From Bacteroidales bacterium (lineage in GTDB: Bacteria; Bacteroidota; Bacteroidia; Bacteroidales; UBA932), in contig JAFYYW010000019.1 of NCBI GenBank assembly GCA_017548985.1, positions 33,006 through 97,005 on the forward strand: DNA of 64,000 nt. The letters are read 5' to 3'. This document shows, one piece after another, positions 19,054-27,637 of this stretch (positions within the stretch are counted from its first letter, which is position 1; every line of letters starts with the position of its first letter). Made by a program: the position numbers and the translations under genes. Below the pieces are notes generated by a model. That model was not told the origin of the DNA. It was given only the letters and a program-made list of their open reading frames with translations, and did no database searches.

Positions 19054-20279
19054 AACTCCTTCTCAAGTTTCTCGCCCTCATCCTTATGAGCGGTATAATA
19101 AACACGGAGTGGAGTGGAACTCACTTTGATGAATCCCTTGGCATCCTCGCTGGTCCACCCTTTTTGCATCTCACCATATTCACCGAATTTGGTCTTCACG
19201 AGATCGCAAGGAGAGTCCACACCGACAGTCGAGAACGACCATGGACGGAGTTCCATGGTGACCTTGCCGGTCACGTTTCTCTGGCTCTCGGAGAGCATAG
19301 CCTCGATGTCTCTCATTACAGGCTCGAGGTACTGGCTCTCATGGAGGAACATCCCGTACCAATTTGCGACCTGGTCTTTCCAATACTGCTGCCACTTGCT
19401 GAGAGTGAATTTCTCCAGGAACTTGTGGGCAGCCATGATCAGCATAGGAGCGGCGGCCTCGAAACCGACACGACCTTTGATTCCGATTATGGTGTCACCC
19501 ACATGCATATCCCGGCCGATACCGTAGGGCGCGGCGATAGACTCCACTTTCTGGATAGCGGCCACTTTGTCGTTGAACACCTCGCCATTGACAGACACGA
19601 TCTCACCTTTCTCGAAACCGATCTCGATGATCTCAGACCCTTCTTTGGTGACCTGTTTCAGGTAAGCGCTCTCAGGAAGTCCCTGCTTAGAGTCAAGGAT
19701 CTCTCCTCCGCATATGGAAGTTCCCCAGAGACCAACGTTGTAGGAATATTTCAGTTTCTTGAAGTCTGCCTTGAAACCATGCTCGTTGAGATAATCCACC
19801 TCAAACTGACGGGTCAGGGCCATGTCGCGGGTAAGGGTGATGATCTCGATCCCGGGAGCGAGAACCAGGAATGTCATGTCAAAACGGACCTGGTCATTCC
19901 CCGCACCAGTCGAACCATGAGCGATAGCGTCAGCTCCTATCTCCTTGGCGTAACGGGCGATAGCCATCGCCTGGAAAATACGCTCGGAAGACACTGAGAC
20001 CGGATAGGTGCCGTTTCTCAAGACATTGCCGAAGATCATGTATTTCAGACTCTTGTCATAATACTCCCTCGTCACGTCAAGCGTCACATATTCCTTCGCT
20101 CCCAGCTCATAAGCCCGCTTCTCATTGTCCTTAAGCTGCTCAGCGCTGAACCCGCCTGTGTCAGCGCAGGCGGCGTAGACCTCATAACCCAATTCCTTCG
20201 TCAGGTACATCACCGTGAACGAAGTGTCAAGCCCGCCACTATAGGCGACCACAACTTTCTTTTTATCCATATCTTTCAA
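19050..20279 (-). CDS. argG: Argininosuccinate synthase
   Basis: ATP-dependent joining of citrulline and aspartate. The 409-residue protein has the N-type ATP-pyrophosphatase loop VVVAYSGGLDTSFT near residue 10, AIAHGSTGAGNDQVRFD near 120-135 (citrulline and aspartate contacts), and the C-terminal multimerisation region. The start codon overlaps the stop of the upstream GNAT gene by four bases; an internal ATG three codons later (MDKKKVVVAY) is a possible alternative start. Confidence 0.96.
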   Translation of the reverse strand: MKDMDKKKVVVAYSGGLDTSFTVMYLTKELGYEVYAACADTGGFSAEQLKDNEKRAYELGAKEYVTLDVTREYYDKSLKYMIFGNVLRNGTYPVSVSSERIFQAMAIARYAKEIGADAIAHGSTGAGNDQVRFDMTFLVLAPGIEIITLTRDMALTRQFEVDYLNEHGFKADFKKLKYSYNVGLWGTSICGGEILDSKQGLPESAYLKQVTKEGSEIIEIGFEKGEIVSVNGEVFNDKVAAIQKVESIAAPYGIGRDMHVGDTIIGIKGRVGFEAAAPMLIMAAHKFLEKFTLSKWQQYWKDQVANWYGMFLHESQYLEPVMRDIEAMLSESQRNVTGKVTMELRPWSFSTVGVDSPCDLVKTKFGEYGEMQKGWTSEDAKGFIKVSSTPLRVYYTAHKDEGEKLEKEL

Positions 20280-20890
20280 TCGTTTGTATTTTCTTCCTTA
20301 TCCAGTTCGGCGATCCTGTCCAGGACATCCTGGGGAATCTTGGCCGGCAGGTGTTCCTCCGGATCGAACAGCATACCTGTGCAGATGCAGTACTTCCTGT
20401 CAGTCCTCTTGAGAATATCCACATTGATGCATCCCTCGCATCCCTTCCAGAACGACTCATCATTGGTCAGCTCCGCGAAAGTCACAGGCTTGTAACCGAG
20501 TTTGGTGTTCATGGCCATGACCGCAGCGCCGCTTGTTAGGCTGAATATCTTCGCGTTAGGCCAGCGGGTCCGGGCCAGGGAGAACGTCAAATCCTTGATC
20601 TTCTTGGCTATACCCAGCCCCCTGTACTCAGGCCTGACGATAAGTCCGGAGGTCGTCACATAGCGTTTGTGTTCCCATGTCTCGATGTAGCTGAAACCGG
20701 CGAAATCCTCACCGTGAAGAGCTATGACAGCCTTGGCCTCCTCGATTTTCCGGGAGATGTACTCGGGTTTTCTCCTGGCTATACCCGTGCCGCGGACCTG
20801 CGCGGCTTCCTCAATAGATTTCAAGATCCTGTCCACATACACAAGGTGCTTCTCCGAAGCCACCTCGATGGTAATATCATCCAATTTCAT
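20276..20890 (-). CDS. GNAT N-acyltransferase, probable N-acylglutamate synthase
   Basis: Acyl-CoA-dependent N-acyltransferase of 204 residues. The GNAT acetyl-CoA-binding core is visible: TSGLIVRPEYRGLGIAKKIKD (R-x-x-G-x-G/A type loop, about 80-100), followed by the beta-bulge region and NTKLGYKPV. The C-terminal 60 residues carry several Cys (CEGCIN, YCICTG) outside the GNAT core. No classical argA or argJ is present in an otherwise complete operon, and this gene sits between argR and argG, so it most likely makes N-acetyl- or N-succinylglutamate. As I recall, the Bacteroides thetaiotaomicron equivalent was assigned this role from mutant fitness data. Confidence 0.82.
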   Translation of the reverse strand: MKLDDITIEVASEKHLVYVDRILKSIEEAAQVRGTGIARRKPEYISRKIEEAKAVIALHGEDFAGFSYIETWEHKRYVTTSGLIVRPEYRGLGIAKKIKDLTFSLARTRWPNAKIFSLTSGAAVMAMNTKLGYKPVTFAELTNDESFWKGCEGCINVDILKRTDRKYCICTGMLFDPEEHLPAKIPQDVLDRIAELDKEENTND

Positions 20891-20908
20891 ATGATGATTG
20901 ATTAATAA

Positions 20909-21385
20909 TCAGTTCAACCTTTTGTTTTCAAGTCCGGCGAAAAGTGTCCCAAGGGTTTTCGCCATGCTGTCCCTGCTGACCCCGTCCCGGATACAGAGCA
21001 TTATGGTATCATCACCGGCGATAGTTCCAGCCACCCCCGCGATCGAGCTCGTGTCTATGATCGAGGCAACCATATTGGCGTGGCCCGGCATGGTCTTCAG
21101 GACAGCGAGCTGTCCGGCGAACTCAAGGCTGATGATGCTCGCCGAGGAGCCGATGGTCCCGAACGGGATGATCCTTGGTGAAGAGGCCCCGGGAAGGCTG
21201 TAAAAATAGCCTGTACCATCGTGCAGCTTGGTTATACCCAAATCACGGATATCCCTTGACAATGTCGCTTGAGCCACTTCTATACCCCTGCTTTCGAGAA
21301 GAGCCGCAAGATCTTCCTGACTTGCGACCTTCCCGTTTCCGACCACTTCCTTGATGATCCGATGTCTCTCCTGCTTGCCTTTCAC
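20909..21385 (-). CDS. argR: Arginine repressor ArgR
   Basis: Arginine-responsive repressor, 158 residues, normally a hexamer when arginine is bound. The N-terminal winged helix contains ATLSRDIRDLGITKL (recognition helix, Ser-Arg pair). The C-terminal domain contains the arginine-binding GTIAGDDTIML with the Asp-Asp pair. The start codon is GTG at 21385; no ATG lies nearby in frame, and the N terminus is of normal length. It is the first gene of the operon and three ARG-box-like sites lie immediately upstream, so it likely represses its own operon. Confidence 0.95.
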   Translation of the reverse strand: MKGKQERHRIIKEVVGNGKVASQEDLAALLESRGIEVAQATLSRDIRDLGITKLHDGTGYFYSLPGASSPRIIPFGTIGSSASIISLEFAGQLAVLKTMPGHANMVASIIDTSSIAGVAGTIAGDDTIMLCIRDGVSRDSMAKTLGTLFAGLENKRLN

Positions 21386-21388
21386 TTT

Positions 21389-21444
21389 TCAATAAATATT
21401 CAAAACAGATGCAAATATATGCATATTATTTCAATTTATATTCA
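21389..21444 (-). promoter_or_regulatory. Three tandem ARG-box operators
   Basis: Three 14-base near-palindromes lie before argR at 21389-21402 (minus strand TGAATATTTATTGA), 21410-21423 (TGCATATATTTGCA) and 21431-21444 (TGAATATAAATTGA). Their centres are exactly 21 bp apart, twice, which is the spacing of paired ARG boxes in E. coli. The outer two differ at one fixed position from the E. coli 18-base consensus; the middle one is weaker and contains the -7 promoter element. Confidence 0.82.
21412..21419 (-). promoter_or_regulatory. -7 element of the arginine operon
   Basis: TATATTTG on the minus strand, an exact TAnnTTTG match lying inside the middle ARG box. ArgR bound there would block sigma factor access. 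The GTG start of argR is 26 bases downstream. Confidence 0.6.
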
Positions 21445-21480
21445 TTTTTGATATTTTTTTTCAGAGGTATAATTTTATAG

Positions 21481-21488
21481 TAAATTTG
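21481..21488 (+). promoter_or_regulatory. -7 element of guaA
   Basis: TAAATTTG, an exact TAnnTTTG match on the plus strand, 20 bases before the ATG at 21509. It overlaps the GTG that would give a longer GuaA, which argues for the shorter start. Confidence 0.6.
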
Positions 21489-21508
21489 TGTCGGAAACAT
21501 CAGTCCAA

Positions 21509-23092
21509 ATGACAGAAAAAATCATTATTCTCGATTTCGGTTCCCAGGTCACCCAGCTTATCGGAAGGCGCCTGCGAGAGCTTAATGTCTATTGTGAGAT
21601 CTACCCGTTTAACAAAGTCCCGGTGATGGGAGACGATGTGAAAGGAGTGATCCTTTCCGGAAGCCCCTGCTCCGTCAGGGACTCCAACGCCCCCCAGATT
21701 GATCTCGACGGGATCAAGGGTCATTTCCCTCTTCTCGGAATATGCTATGGAGCGCAATATCTGGCCCACAAATTCGGTGGCAAAGTGGAAGGATCGCTCT
21801 CGAGGGAATATGGAAGGGCGATGCTTGATGTGGTTGATCCAGAATCACTTCTGCTGAATGGCCTCCCCCACCGCTCCCAAGTCTGGATGTCACATGGTGA
21901 CACCATTTCCGCGTTGCCGGAGGGAGCCAGGATCATAGCCTCGACCGATAGTGTCGAAAACGCCGCGTTCTCGTTTGATGGGGAGCCCACTTACGCCGTG
22001 CAGTTCCATCCGGAGGTTTTCCACACCACGGAAGGCTCCAAGATTCTCGGCAATTTCGCTTTCGGGATCTGCGGCTGCGAAGGGGACTGGACTTCCGCTT
22101 CCTTCATCGAGACCACAATCGCCGCCATAAAGGAACAGGTTGGGAACGACAAGGTGATCCTTGGCCTTAGCGGAGGCGTGGACTCCACAGTCGCCGGTGT
22201 GTTGCTCAACAAGGCCATCGGTCATAACCTCACTTGCATATTCGTCAACAACGGCCTCCTGAGAAAGAATGAATATGAGGATGTCCTGGCATCGTACCAT
22301 GACATGAACCTCAACGTCATAGGGGTTGACGCCTCGGAGGACTTCCTGCGGGAACTCGCGGGAGTAACTGAGCCGGAGACCAAGCGTAAGATAATAGGCC
22401 GTCTCTTCATCGAGACTTTCGATAAGTACGCCCGCGAGATCGAGGGTGCCCGCTGGCTTGCCCAGGGCACGATTTATCCGGACGTGATCGAGTCCGCCGG
22501 AATCGAGGGAATCGCCTCCAAGATCAAGTCACACCACAACGTGGGAGGTCTTCCGGAAAAGATGAATCTCAAGGTTCTGGAGCCCCTCAGGATGCTCTTC
22601 AAGGACGAGGTCAGACGAGTCGGCCGGGCTCTCGGCATCAAGGAGGAACTTGTGGGAAGGCATCCTTTTCCCGGACCCTCTCTCGCGGTGCGCATAGTAG
22701 GAGACATAACCAAAGAGAAACTGGATGTCCTAAGGGAGGCGGATGACATATTCATCAAGGGTCTTAGAAACTACGACTGCTCATCCATGCATATTCCTTC
22801 CGCATCCGACCCGAGAGTCGAGGCCACTAACCTTTACGACGCCATCTGGCAGGCCGGAGTGATCCTTCTCCCGGTAAAGAGCGTTGGCGTGATGGGTGAC
22901 GAGAGGACTTATGAGAATCCCGTGGCGCTTCGGGCCATGGTCTCCACAGACGCGATGACCGCGGACTGGTTCCGCTTCCCGTACGATTTCCTCGCCGATG
23001 TCTCCAACGAGATCATCAACAAGGTCAAAGGAGTGAACAGGGTTGTGTATGACATTTCATCCAAACCACCGGCAACGATAGAGTGGGAATGA
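21509..23092 (+). CDS. guaA: GMP synthase (glutamine-hydrolysing)
   Basis: Makes GMP from XMP, ATP and glutamine. In 527 residues the N-terminal class I amidotransferase has [11 protein letters not shown] (catalytic Cys) and [10 protein letters not shown] (His-Glu). The ATP-pyrophosphatase domain has [13 protein letters not shown], and the C-terminal dimerisation domain has [12 protein letters not shown] and the final [11 protein letters not shown] start it at the ATG of [13 protein letters not shown]; a GTG seven codons earlier overlaps the promoter element. The stop overlaps the start of the HAD gene (ATGA). The gene is divergent from argR. Confidence 0.97.
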   Translation: MTEKIIILDFGSQVTQLIGRRLRELNVYCEIYPFNKVPVMGDDVKGVILSGSPCSVRDSNAPQIDLDGIKGHFPLLGICYGAQYLAHKFGGKVEGSLSREYGRAMLDVVDPESLLLNGLPHRSQVWMSHGDTISALPEGARIIASTDSVENAAFSFDGEPTYAVQFHPEVFHTTEGSKILGNFAFGICGCEGDWTSASFIETTIAAIKEQVGNDKVILGLSGGVDSTVAGVLLNKAIGHNLTCIFVNNGLLRKNEYEDVLASYHDMNLNVIGVDASEDFLRELAGVTEPETKRKIIGRLFIETFDKYAREIEGARWLAQGTIYPDVIESAGIEGIASKIKSHHNVGGLPEKMNLKVLEPLRMLFKDEVRRVGRALGIKEELVGRHPFPGPSLAVRIVGDITKEKLDVLREADDIFIKGLRNYDCSSMHIPSASDPRVEATNLYDAIWQAGVILLPVKSVGVMGDERTYENPVALRAMVSTDAMTADWFRFPYDFLADVSNEIINKVKGVNRVVYDISSKPPATIEWE

Positions 23093-23736
23093 TCAGGTCG
23101 CTTGTATTTGATTTTGACGGGACCCTTGGGGACACCAGGGCCAACATCGTGCTCACAATGACACAAGCCCTCCGGAAGATGGGTTATACTGTCGCCGGTG
23201 AGGAAGCTATCGCGGCCACAATCGGACTTCCCCTTGAGGAAGGGTTCCGGCAACTCGTTCCGGGCATTTCGGAGACGGAGACTCTCGAGTGCGCCATAAC
23301 TTACAGGGAAATATTTGAAATCAATCGCAAGAAACTGGTACCCAAGCTATTCCCTAACGTAAGGGAAACGCTCGGCATCCTGGCGGAAAAAGGATTTGTG
23401 ATGACAATAGCCTCCTCCAGGATGTCCGTCTCGCTGAATGGGTTCCTCCGCGACATGGGGATCGCTGATCTCATTTCTTATGTGGTCGGAGCGGACAATG
23501 TGACATTCGCCAAACCTCATCCTGAGCCTGTGCTTAAAACTCTCAATGCCCTCGGGATATCCCCGGAAGAGGCTTTGGTCGTCGGAGACATGCCTGTGGA
23601 TATCATTATGGGCAAGGGAGCGGGTGTCAGGACATGTGGGGTCACATACGGCAATTCCTCCCGGAAGGATCTGGAAGAAGTCGGCGCCGACTATATCATA
23701 GACGACTTCCCCACGATTCTAAGTATCTTGGGATAA
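23089..23736 (+). CDS. HAD family phosphatase (phosphoglycolate phosphatase-like)
   Basis: Haloacid-dehalogenase-type phosphatase of 215 residues, cytoplasmic. Motif I is [11 protein letters not shown] (nucleophile Asp near residue 8), motif II is IASSRMS, and motif III/IV is [17 protein letters not shown] helical cap lies between motifs I and II, as in phosphoglycolate phosphatases and beta-phosphoglucomutase relatives; the substrate is not certain. The ATG overlaps the guaA stop by one base pair step (ATGA), so the two are co-translated. A GTG two codons upstream is less likely. Confidence 0.85.
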   Translation: MIRSLVFDFDGTLGDTRANIVLTMTQALRKMGYTVAGEEAIAATIGLPLEEGFRQLVPGISETETLECAITYREIFEINRKKLVPKLFPNVRETLGILAEKGFVMTIASSRMSVSLNGFLRDMGIADLISYVVGADNVTFAKPHPEPVLKTLNALGISPEEALVVGDMPVDIIMGKGAGVRTCGVTYGNSSRKDLEEVGADYIIDDFPTILSILG

Positions 23737-23741
23737 ATGTT

Positions 23742-23749
23742 TATATTTG
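23742..23749 (+). promoter_or_regulatory. -7 element of the CE15 gene
   Basis: TATATTTG, an exact TAnnTTTG match, 16 bases before the ATG at 23766. No TTG at the usual 19-21 bases. Confidence 0.5.
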
Positions 23750-23765
23750 AGTAAAACTAATAATC

Positions 23766-25001
23766 ATGAGACTTGTTTTCAGAATAGTGACCGCGGCTCT
23801 GCTGGTTGTATTGTCCTTCCCGTCCCAGGCCCAGCCCGCCAATCCCTACGAGCTTCCTGACCCGTTAAGGATGGAGGACGGCAGGATCGTCCGGACAAAA
23901 CGCCAATGGATAAAGGAACGCAGGCCGGAACTGATGGAGATGTTCCGCTCTCAAATGTTCGGCAAGGAGCCGGGACAGGCTCCTGACCTTCATTTCACCG
24001 TGTTGGAGGAAAGTCCGGACGCCTTCGGCGGCCTGGCCACACGCAAGCAGGTCAAAGTCAGTTTCGACAAGGATGAGGAATATTACCTGATTCTTTTGAT
24101 GTATGTCCCCAACGACCGCAAAGGACCGGTTCCCGCCTTCCTCGGAGCGAATTTCAAAGGCAACCACGCCACGACCACAGACCCGGCCGTCTTGATGCCG
24201 ACTCCCGGGAAATTGGCCACCTACGCCCCAGGATACGTGGTTGAGGACAGGAACACTAACGGGCACCGTTGGGAATATGAATATATTCTCAAACATGGCT
24301 ACGCGGTGGCGACATTCTGCTATAATGATGTTGATCCGGACTTCCATGACGGCTTCCACAATGGGGTCCATAAGCTGATGGACGGGGACAAACCAAGGGA
24401 CGGGGAATCCTGGGCAACCATCTCCGCATGGGCATGGGGCCTCTCAAGATGTCTTGATTTCCTGGAGACCCAAAAAGAGATCGACGCCAAGAAAGTGGCG
24501 GTTATCGGTCATTCAAGATTAGGCAAGACTTCCCTTTGGGCCGGGGCCACCGATCAAAGATTCGCTTTGGTAATATCCAATGACTCTGGATGTTCTGGCG
24601 CGGCTATCGCCAGGAGAAAATTCGGCGAGACAGTTGAGGTCATCAATAAGAACTTCCCGCATTGGTTCTGTACCAACTATGCGGCTTATGGCGGCCGTGA
24701 GGAGAAGATGCCGTGGGACCAGCACGAGCTGATAGCGATGATAGCACCAAGGCCTGTATACGTGGCGAGTGCCAGCGAGGACAGTTGGGCTGATCCCGTA
24801 GGTGAATATTTCAGCCTTGTCGGCGCCGCTTCGGTATATGGCCTATTCGGTTATGAGGGAATAACCGACAGGACTGTCCCGGAGATCGAGCATCCTGTCG
24901 TGGTCGGCAGGATGGGACACCATATCCGCCGTGGAGAGCACAATGTGAGACTCTACGACTGGCAGCAATATATCAGTTTCGCTGACCGGTTCCTGAAATA
25001 A
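23766..25001 (+). CDS. Secreted CE15-like glucuronoyl esterase
   Basis: Probable 4-O-methyl-glucuronoyl methylesterase, cutting ester links between glucuronoxylan and lignin or related esters. The 411-residue protein has a signal peptide ending at SQAQP. The alpha/beta-hydrolase nucleophile is Ser250 in VIGHSRLGKTSLWAG, the family's GxSRxGK element, followed by SNDSGCSGAAIARR and HWFCTNY. The late GHHIRRGEHNV segment supplies the His. There is no xylanase or SusC/D gene nearby. It is convergent with the porin gene, one base apart. Confidence 0.87.
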   Translation: MRLVFRIVTAALLVVLSFPSQAQPANPYELPDPLRMEDGRIVRTKRQWIKERRPELMEMFRSQMFGKEPGQAPDLHFTVLEESPDAFGGLATRKQVKVSFDKDEEYYLILLMYVPNDRKGPVPAFLGANFKGNHATTTDPAVLMPTPGKLATYAPGYVVEDRNTNGHRWEYEYILKHGYAVATFCYNDVDPDFHDGFHNGVHKLMDGDKPRDGESWATISAWAWGLSRCLDFLETQKEIDAKKVAVIGHSRLGKTSLWAGATDQRFALVISNDSGCSGAAIARRKFGETVEVINKNFPHWFCTNYAAYGGREEKMPWDQHELIAMIAPRPVYVASASEDSWADPVGEYFSLVGAASVYGLFGYEGITDRTVPEIEHPVVVGRMGHHIRRGEHNVRLYDWQQYISFADRFLK

Positions 25002-25002
25002 T

Positions 25003-26328
25003 CTAAAGGGAGAAGCGGACGACGCCCATTACCCTGTGGTTGGTGATCCAATGGAGGTTCTCCTTCGGACGGGCGTAGTTGTCAAGCATATTCTCAGTCC
25101 CGTACTGAACCGAATTGTAGTTATACTCGACGGCAACCGTGAGTTTTCCGACGTTGTAGGCGATGGTCGGGGTGACCCTGTACATCTGGGCGATTCCCTT
25201 GGATCCTGCCGAGGCGTAGTAGACATCCGTATCACGGCAATATCCATTTTCATCAATCGACAAGTTATGTTTGGTGCCAAGGGCCATCATATATCCTCCC
25301 ATGCACATGAACTGCAGAGTCCTTCCGACACTGAAAGAGAGGAAAGAGACCGTTGAACGCAACGGGGTGTACTTGTATTCATAAATGTCACGCCAGTCAT
25401 ACAAGGCGTAACCTCCCATCAGCCGCATATGGTCTCCGCCTTCGGCGAACACAGACTTGGCGTTGATCTTGAACATCCCTTTCTCGAACTGTAGATAGAC
25501 AAATGGACTGATCATGTGAAGACGGTCCTTCACTCTTGTCCCGATGTCGTACCAGTCATCAATGACATAGTTACGGGTAGTGGTGCGCCACCTCGGTCTA
25601 AGACTGAGGAAATCCGCTCCGGCCCTGGCAGTAAAATGCTTACCGGTGTATGCGATCCCTCCGTACAGCTCCGGAATCAGACCGTACTTGACATAATCCT
25701 CTGATTCACCCTGAGGGCCGGTGGGGAGGAACTGCATCGGATAAAGAGCTCCAACGGTAAAACGCATCCGGCTGGCGAAAGAGAATTCCATCATCAACTG
25801 GGGACTCCAGTTGAAAGGGGTGAACGGGGCACCCGTCTCCACATTCACGCAATAAGGGAGGTCAGCGGCCATAGGATGCCAACTCTGCCCTACCCTAAAG
25901 GAGAAACTGTTCTCCATGTAGCCCAGCTTATCCCAATAGATATCGACATAAGCGTGGCGCAAACGAAGGGAGGCGGTGGAGCCGTTCATCAGATAAAAAT
26001 CACCTTCCAACTTGCCGTCAACCTTCATCATGCCATAACGGAATCCCGTGACATTGACACCAAGACGTGTCGTGATAGCATACGACTTCAAGGACATGTT
26101 GTCGTAAATGTCCTGACCCTCAAAATTGTACTTATAATCCAGAGGCCTGAAATAAAACAGATCCTCTGAACCGGCCTTCGAATCCCTGGTGTCGAAGATA
26201 GCGGCCGTACGGAAGAAGCCGTAAGGCTCGAACATATTACGGAGATTCACCTGATGGCTCTGGGCGGCCATATCGCCGGCCCAGAGCATCATGGTGATAA
26301 TCCATAGAAAAATTAGAGACTTTTTCAT
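25003..26328 (-). CDS. DcaP-like outer-membrane porin (second paralogue)
   Basis: Predicted outer-membrane beta-barrel of 441 residues with a signal peptide ending at DMAAQ. It opens with a YGFFRTAAIFDTRDS strand, then alternating amphipathic strands throughout, and contains GQSWHPMAADLPYCVN, a block almost shared with the upstream paralogue (GQTWHPMAADMPDVFS). It ends in an aromatic/hydrophobic strand, MGVVRFSL, fit for BAM recognition. DcaP porins of other bacteria pass dicarboxylates; the assignment here is by eye and by context. It lies 21 bases after the paralogue in the transporter operon. Confidence 0.75.
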   Translation of the reverse strand: MKKSLIFLWIITMMLWAGDMAAQSHQVNLRNMFEPYGFFRTAAIFDTRDSKAGSEDLFYFRPLDYKYNFEGQDIYDNMSLKSYAITTRLGVNVTGFRYGMMKVDGKLEGDFYLMNGSTASLRLRHAYVDIYWDKLGYMENSFSFRVGQSWHPMAADLPYCVNVETGAPFTPFNWSPQLMMEFSFASRMRFTVGALYPMQFLPTGPQGESEDYVKYGLIPELYGGIAYTGKHFTARAGADFLSLRPRWRTTTRNYVIDDWYDIGTRVKDRLHMISPFVYLQFEKGMFKINAKSVFAEGGDHMRLMGGYALYDWRDIYEYKYTPLRSTVSFLSFSVGRTLQFMCMGGYMMALGTKHNLSIDENGYCRDTDVYYASAGSKGIAQMYRVTPTIAYNVGKLTVAVEYNYNSVQYGTENMLDNYARPKENLHWITNHRVMGVVRFSL

Positions 26329-26349
26329 AGTGTCTAAGTTAAAGTGATT

Positions 26350-27621
26350 TTAGAAGGAGAACCTTACCAGACCCTGGACACGGTGGTTGGTGATCCAGTG
26401 GAGGTTATCCTCAGCAAGACCCCAGTTGCCCAGGTACTTGACTCCATTGACGGTCTTGTAGTCACCATACTGGACGCTGGTGAGCTCATACTCGAGACCG
26501 ATTGAGAACTTGCCGATATTGTGGATAACGGTCGGGGTGACCCTCCACATGGCGTTCATGTTGGAGAAGCTGTTCTTGCTGAAATACAGATTGGACGCGG
26601 GAGCGTAACCATTCTTGAATCCATAGAGCTGCTCGATGGTTCCAAAGTTCTTGACGAAACCGCCGAAGAGGATAGCCTGGGTCTTCTTTCCGTACATGAG
26701 ACTAATCCAGGATGAAGAGTTCTGGGTAGGAGTGTACCTGTAGCTTCCATCTTCCTTGACCTCGCAAATACCGTAACCTCCATTGAGATTCACATGCTCA
26801 CCAGCCTGGGCAAAGATGGTCTTGGCCTTGACTGAGAACAAACCGCTCTTGTACTGGAGGAAGAGGAACGGGGAGACCGTCGTGATGCGGTCGCTGACCC
26901 TCTTCTTGCCGTCGTTCCAACGGGGTTTGATGGAAAGCAGGTCTCCACCAACCCTGGCGGTGAACCCTCCCGCGGTGAAGTTAAGTCCCAAATAAGCCTC
27001 AGGGGTCATGCCGTACTTGATGTAATTGGCTGACGCTCCCTCCGGGCCGGCGGAAGTGTACTGCATCTGCCAGAGCGCTGCCGCTGTGAGTGAAAGGGAC
27101 TTGCCCAAACTGAGATCAAAACGGACAAGCGGGGTGCGGGCGAAGGGGCCGAAAGGAGCACCAGTGTTAAGTGAGAACACATCAGGCATATCAGCGGCCA
27201 TAGGATGCCAGGTCTGTCCGGCGGTCACCTTCCAATCGCCTTTGCTGATGGCCGCATAGGCCTGGCGAAGGCGGAACTGGGCGGTACCGGTCACACCTGA
27301 GACTCCAGCGTAGAAGTCACCTTCAATCTTTCCGGTGACCTTGAAATCATCATACTCATAACCGAGAATATCCAAACCGAGACGGGATGTCAATGCGGCG
27401 AAACGGAAACTGGTATGGGCATTCATATCAGAACCGTCAACCATGTTCTGGTCTTTAGGGACATAGTAGAAAAAGTCCTCGGTTCCGGCAACACTCTCTC
27501 TTGTGTCGAAAGTGAAATAGTTACGGATAAATCCGTAGAATTTGAGTGTCGAAGGCTTCTCCTGCGCGGTGAGAGTGGCGCAGAGAGCTAAAGCGACGAT
27601 AGCGGTGATGATCCTTTTCAT
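26350..27621 (-). CDS. DcaP-like outer-membrane porin (first paralogue)
   Basis: Outer-membrane beta-barrel of 423 residues. The chosen start, MKRIITAIVALALCATLTAQ, gives a clean signal peptide; a longer reading frame upstream overlaps the transporter gene and is unlikely. YGFIRNYFTFDTRES begins the first strand, GQTWHPMAADMPDVFS marks the shared block, and the C terminus is VQGLVRFSF with terminal Phe. It shares LHWITNHRV with the next gene near the C terminus, so the pair arose by tandem duplication. Position between an inner-membrane dicarboxylate transporter and its twin suggests uptake of the same solute class. Confidence 0.78.
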   Translation of the reverse strand: MKRIITAIVALALCATLTAQEKPSTLKFYGFIRNYFTFDTRESVAGTEDFFYYVPKDQNMVDGSDMNAHTSFRFAALTSRLGLDILGYEYDDFKVTGKIEGDFYAGVSGVTGTAQFRLRQAYAAISKGDWKVTAGQTWHPMAADMPDVFSLNTGAPFGPFARTPLVRFDLSLGKSLSLTAAALWQMQYTSAGPEGASANYIKYGMTPEAYLGLNFTAGGFTARVGGDLLSIKPRWNDGKKRVSDRITTVSPFLFLQYKSGLFSVKAKTIFAQAGEHVNLNGGYGICEVKEDGSYRYTPTQNSSSWISLMYGKKTQAILFGGFVKNFGTIEQLYGFKNGYAPASNLYFSKNSFSNMNAMWRVTPTVIHNIGKFSIGLEYELTSVQYGDYKTVNGVKYLGNWGLAEDNLHWITNHRVQGLVRFSF

Positions 27622-27637
27622 ATTATTTTTGATGATA

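Noticed and set aside
21488..21508. GTG start giving seven extra residues to GuaA
   Set aside because: The GTG overlaps an exact TAnnTTTG promoter element, and family members start at the downstream [13 protein letters not shown].
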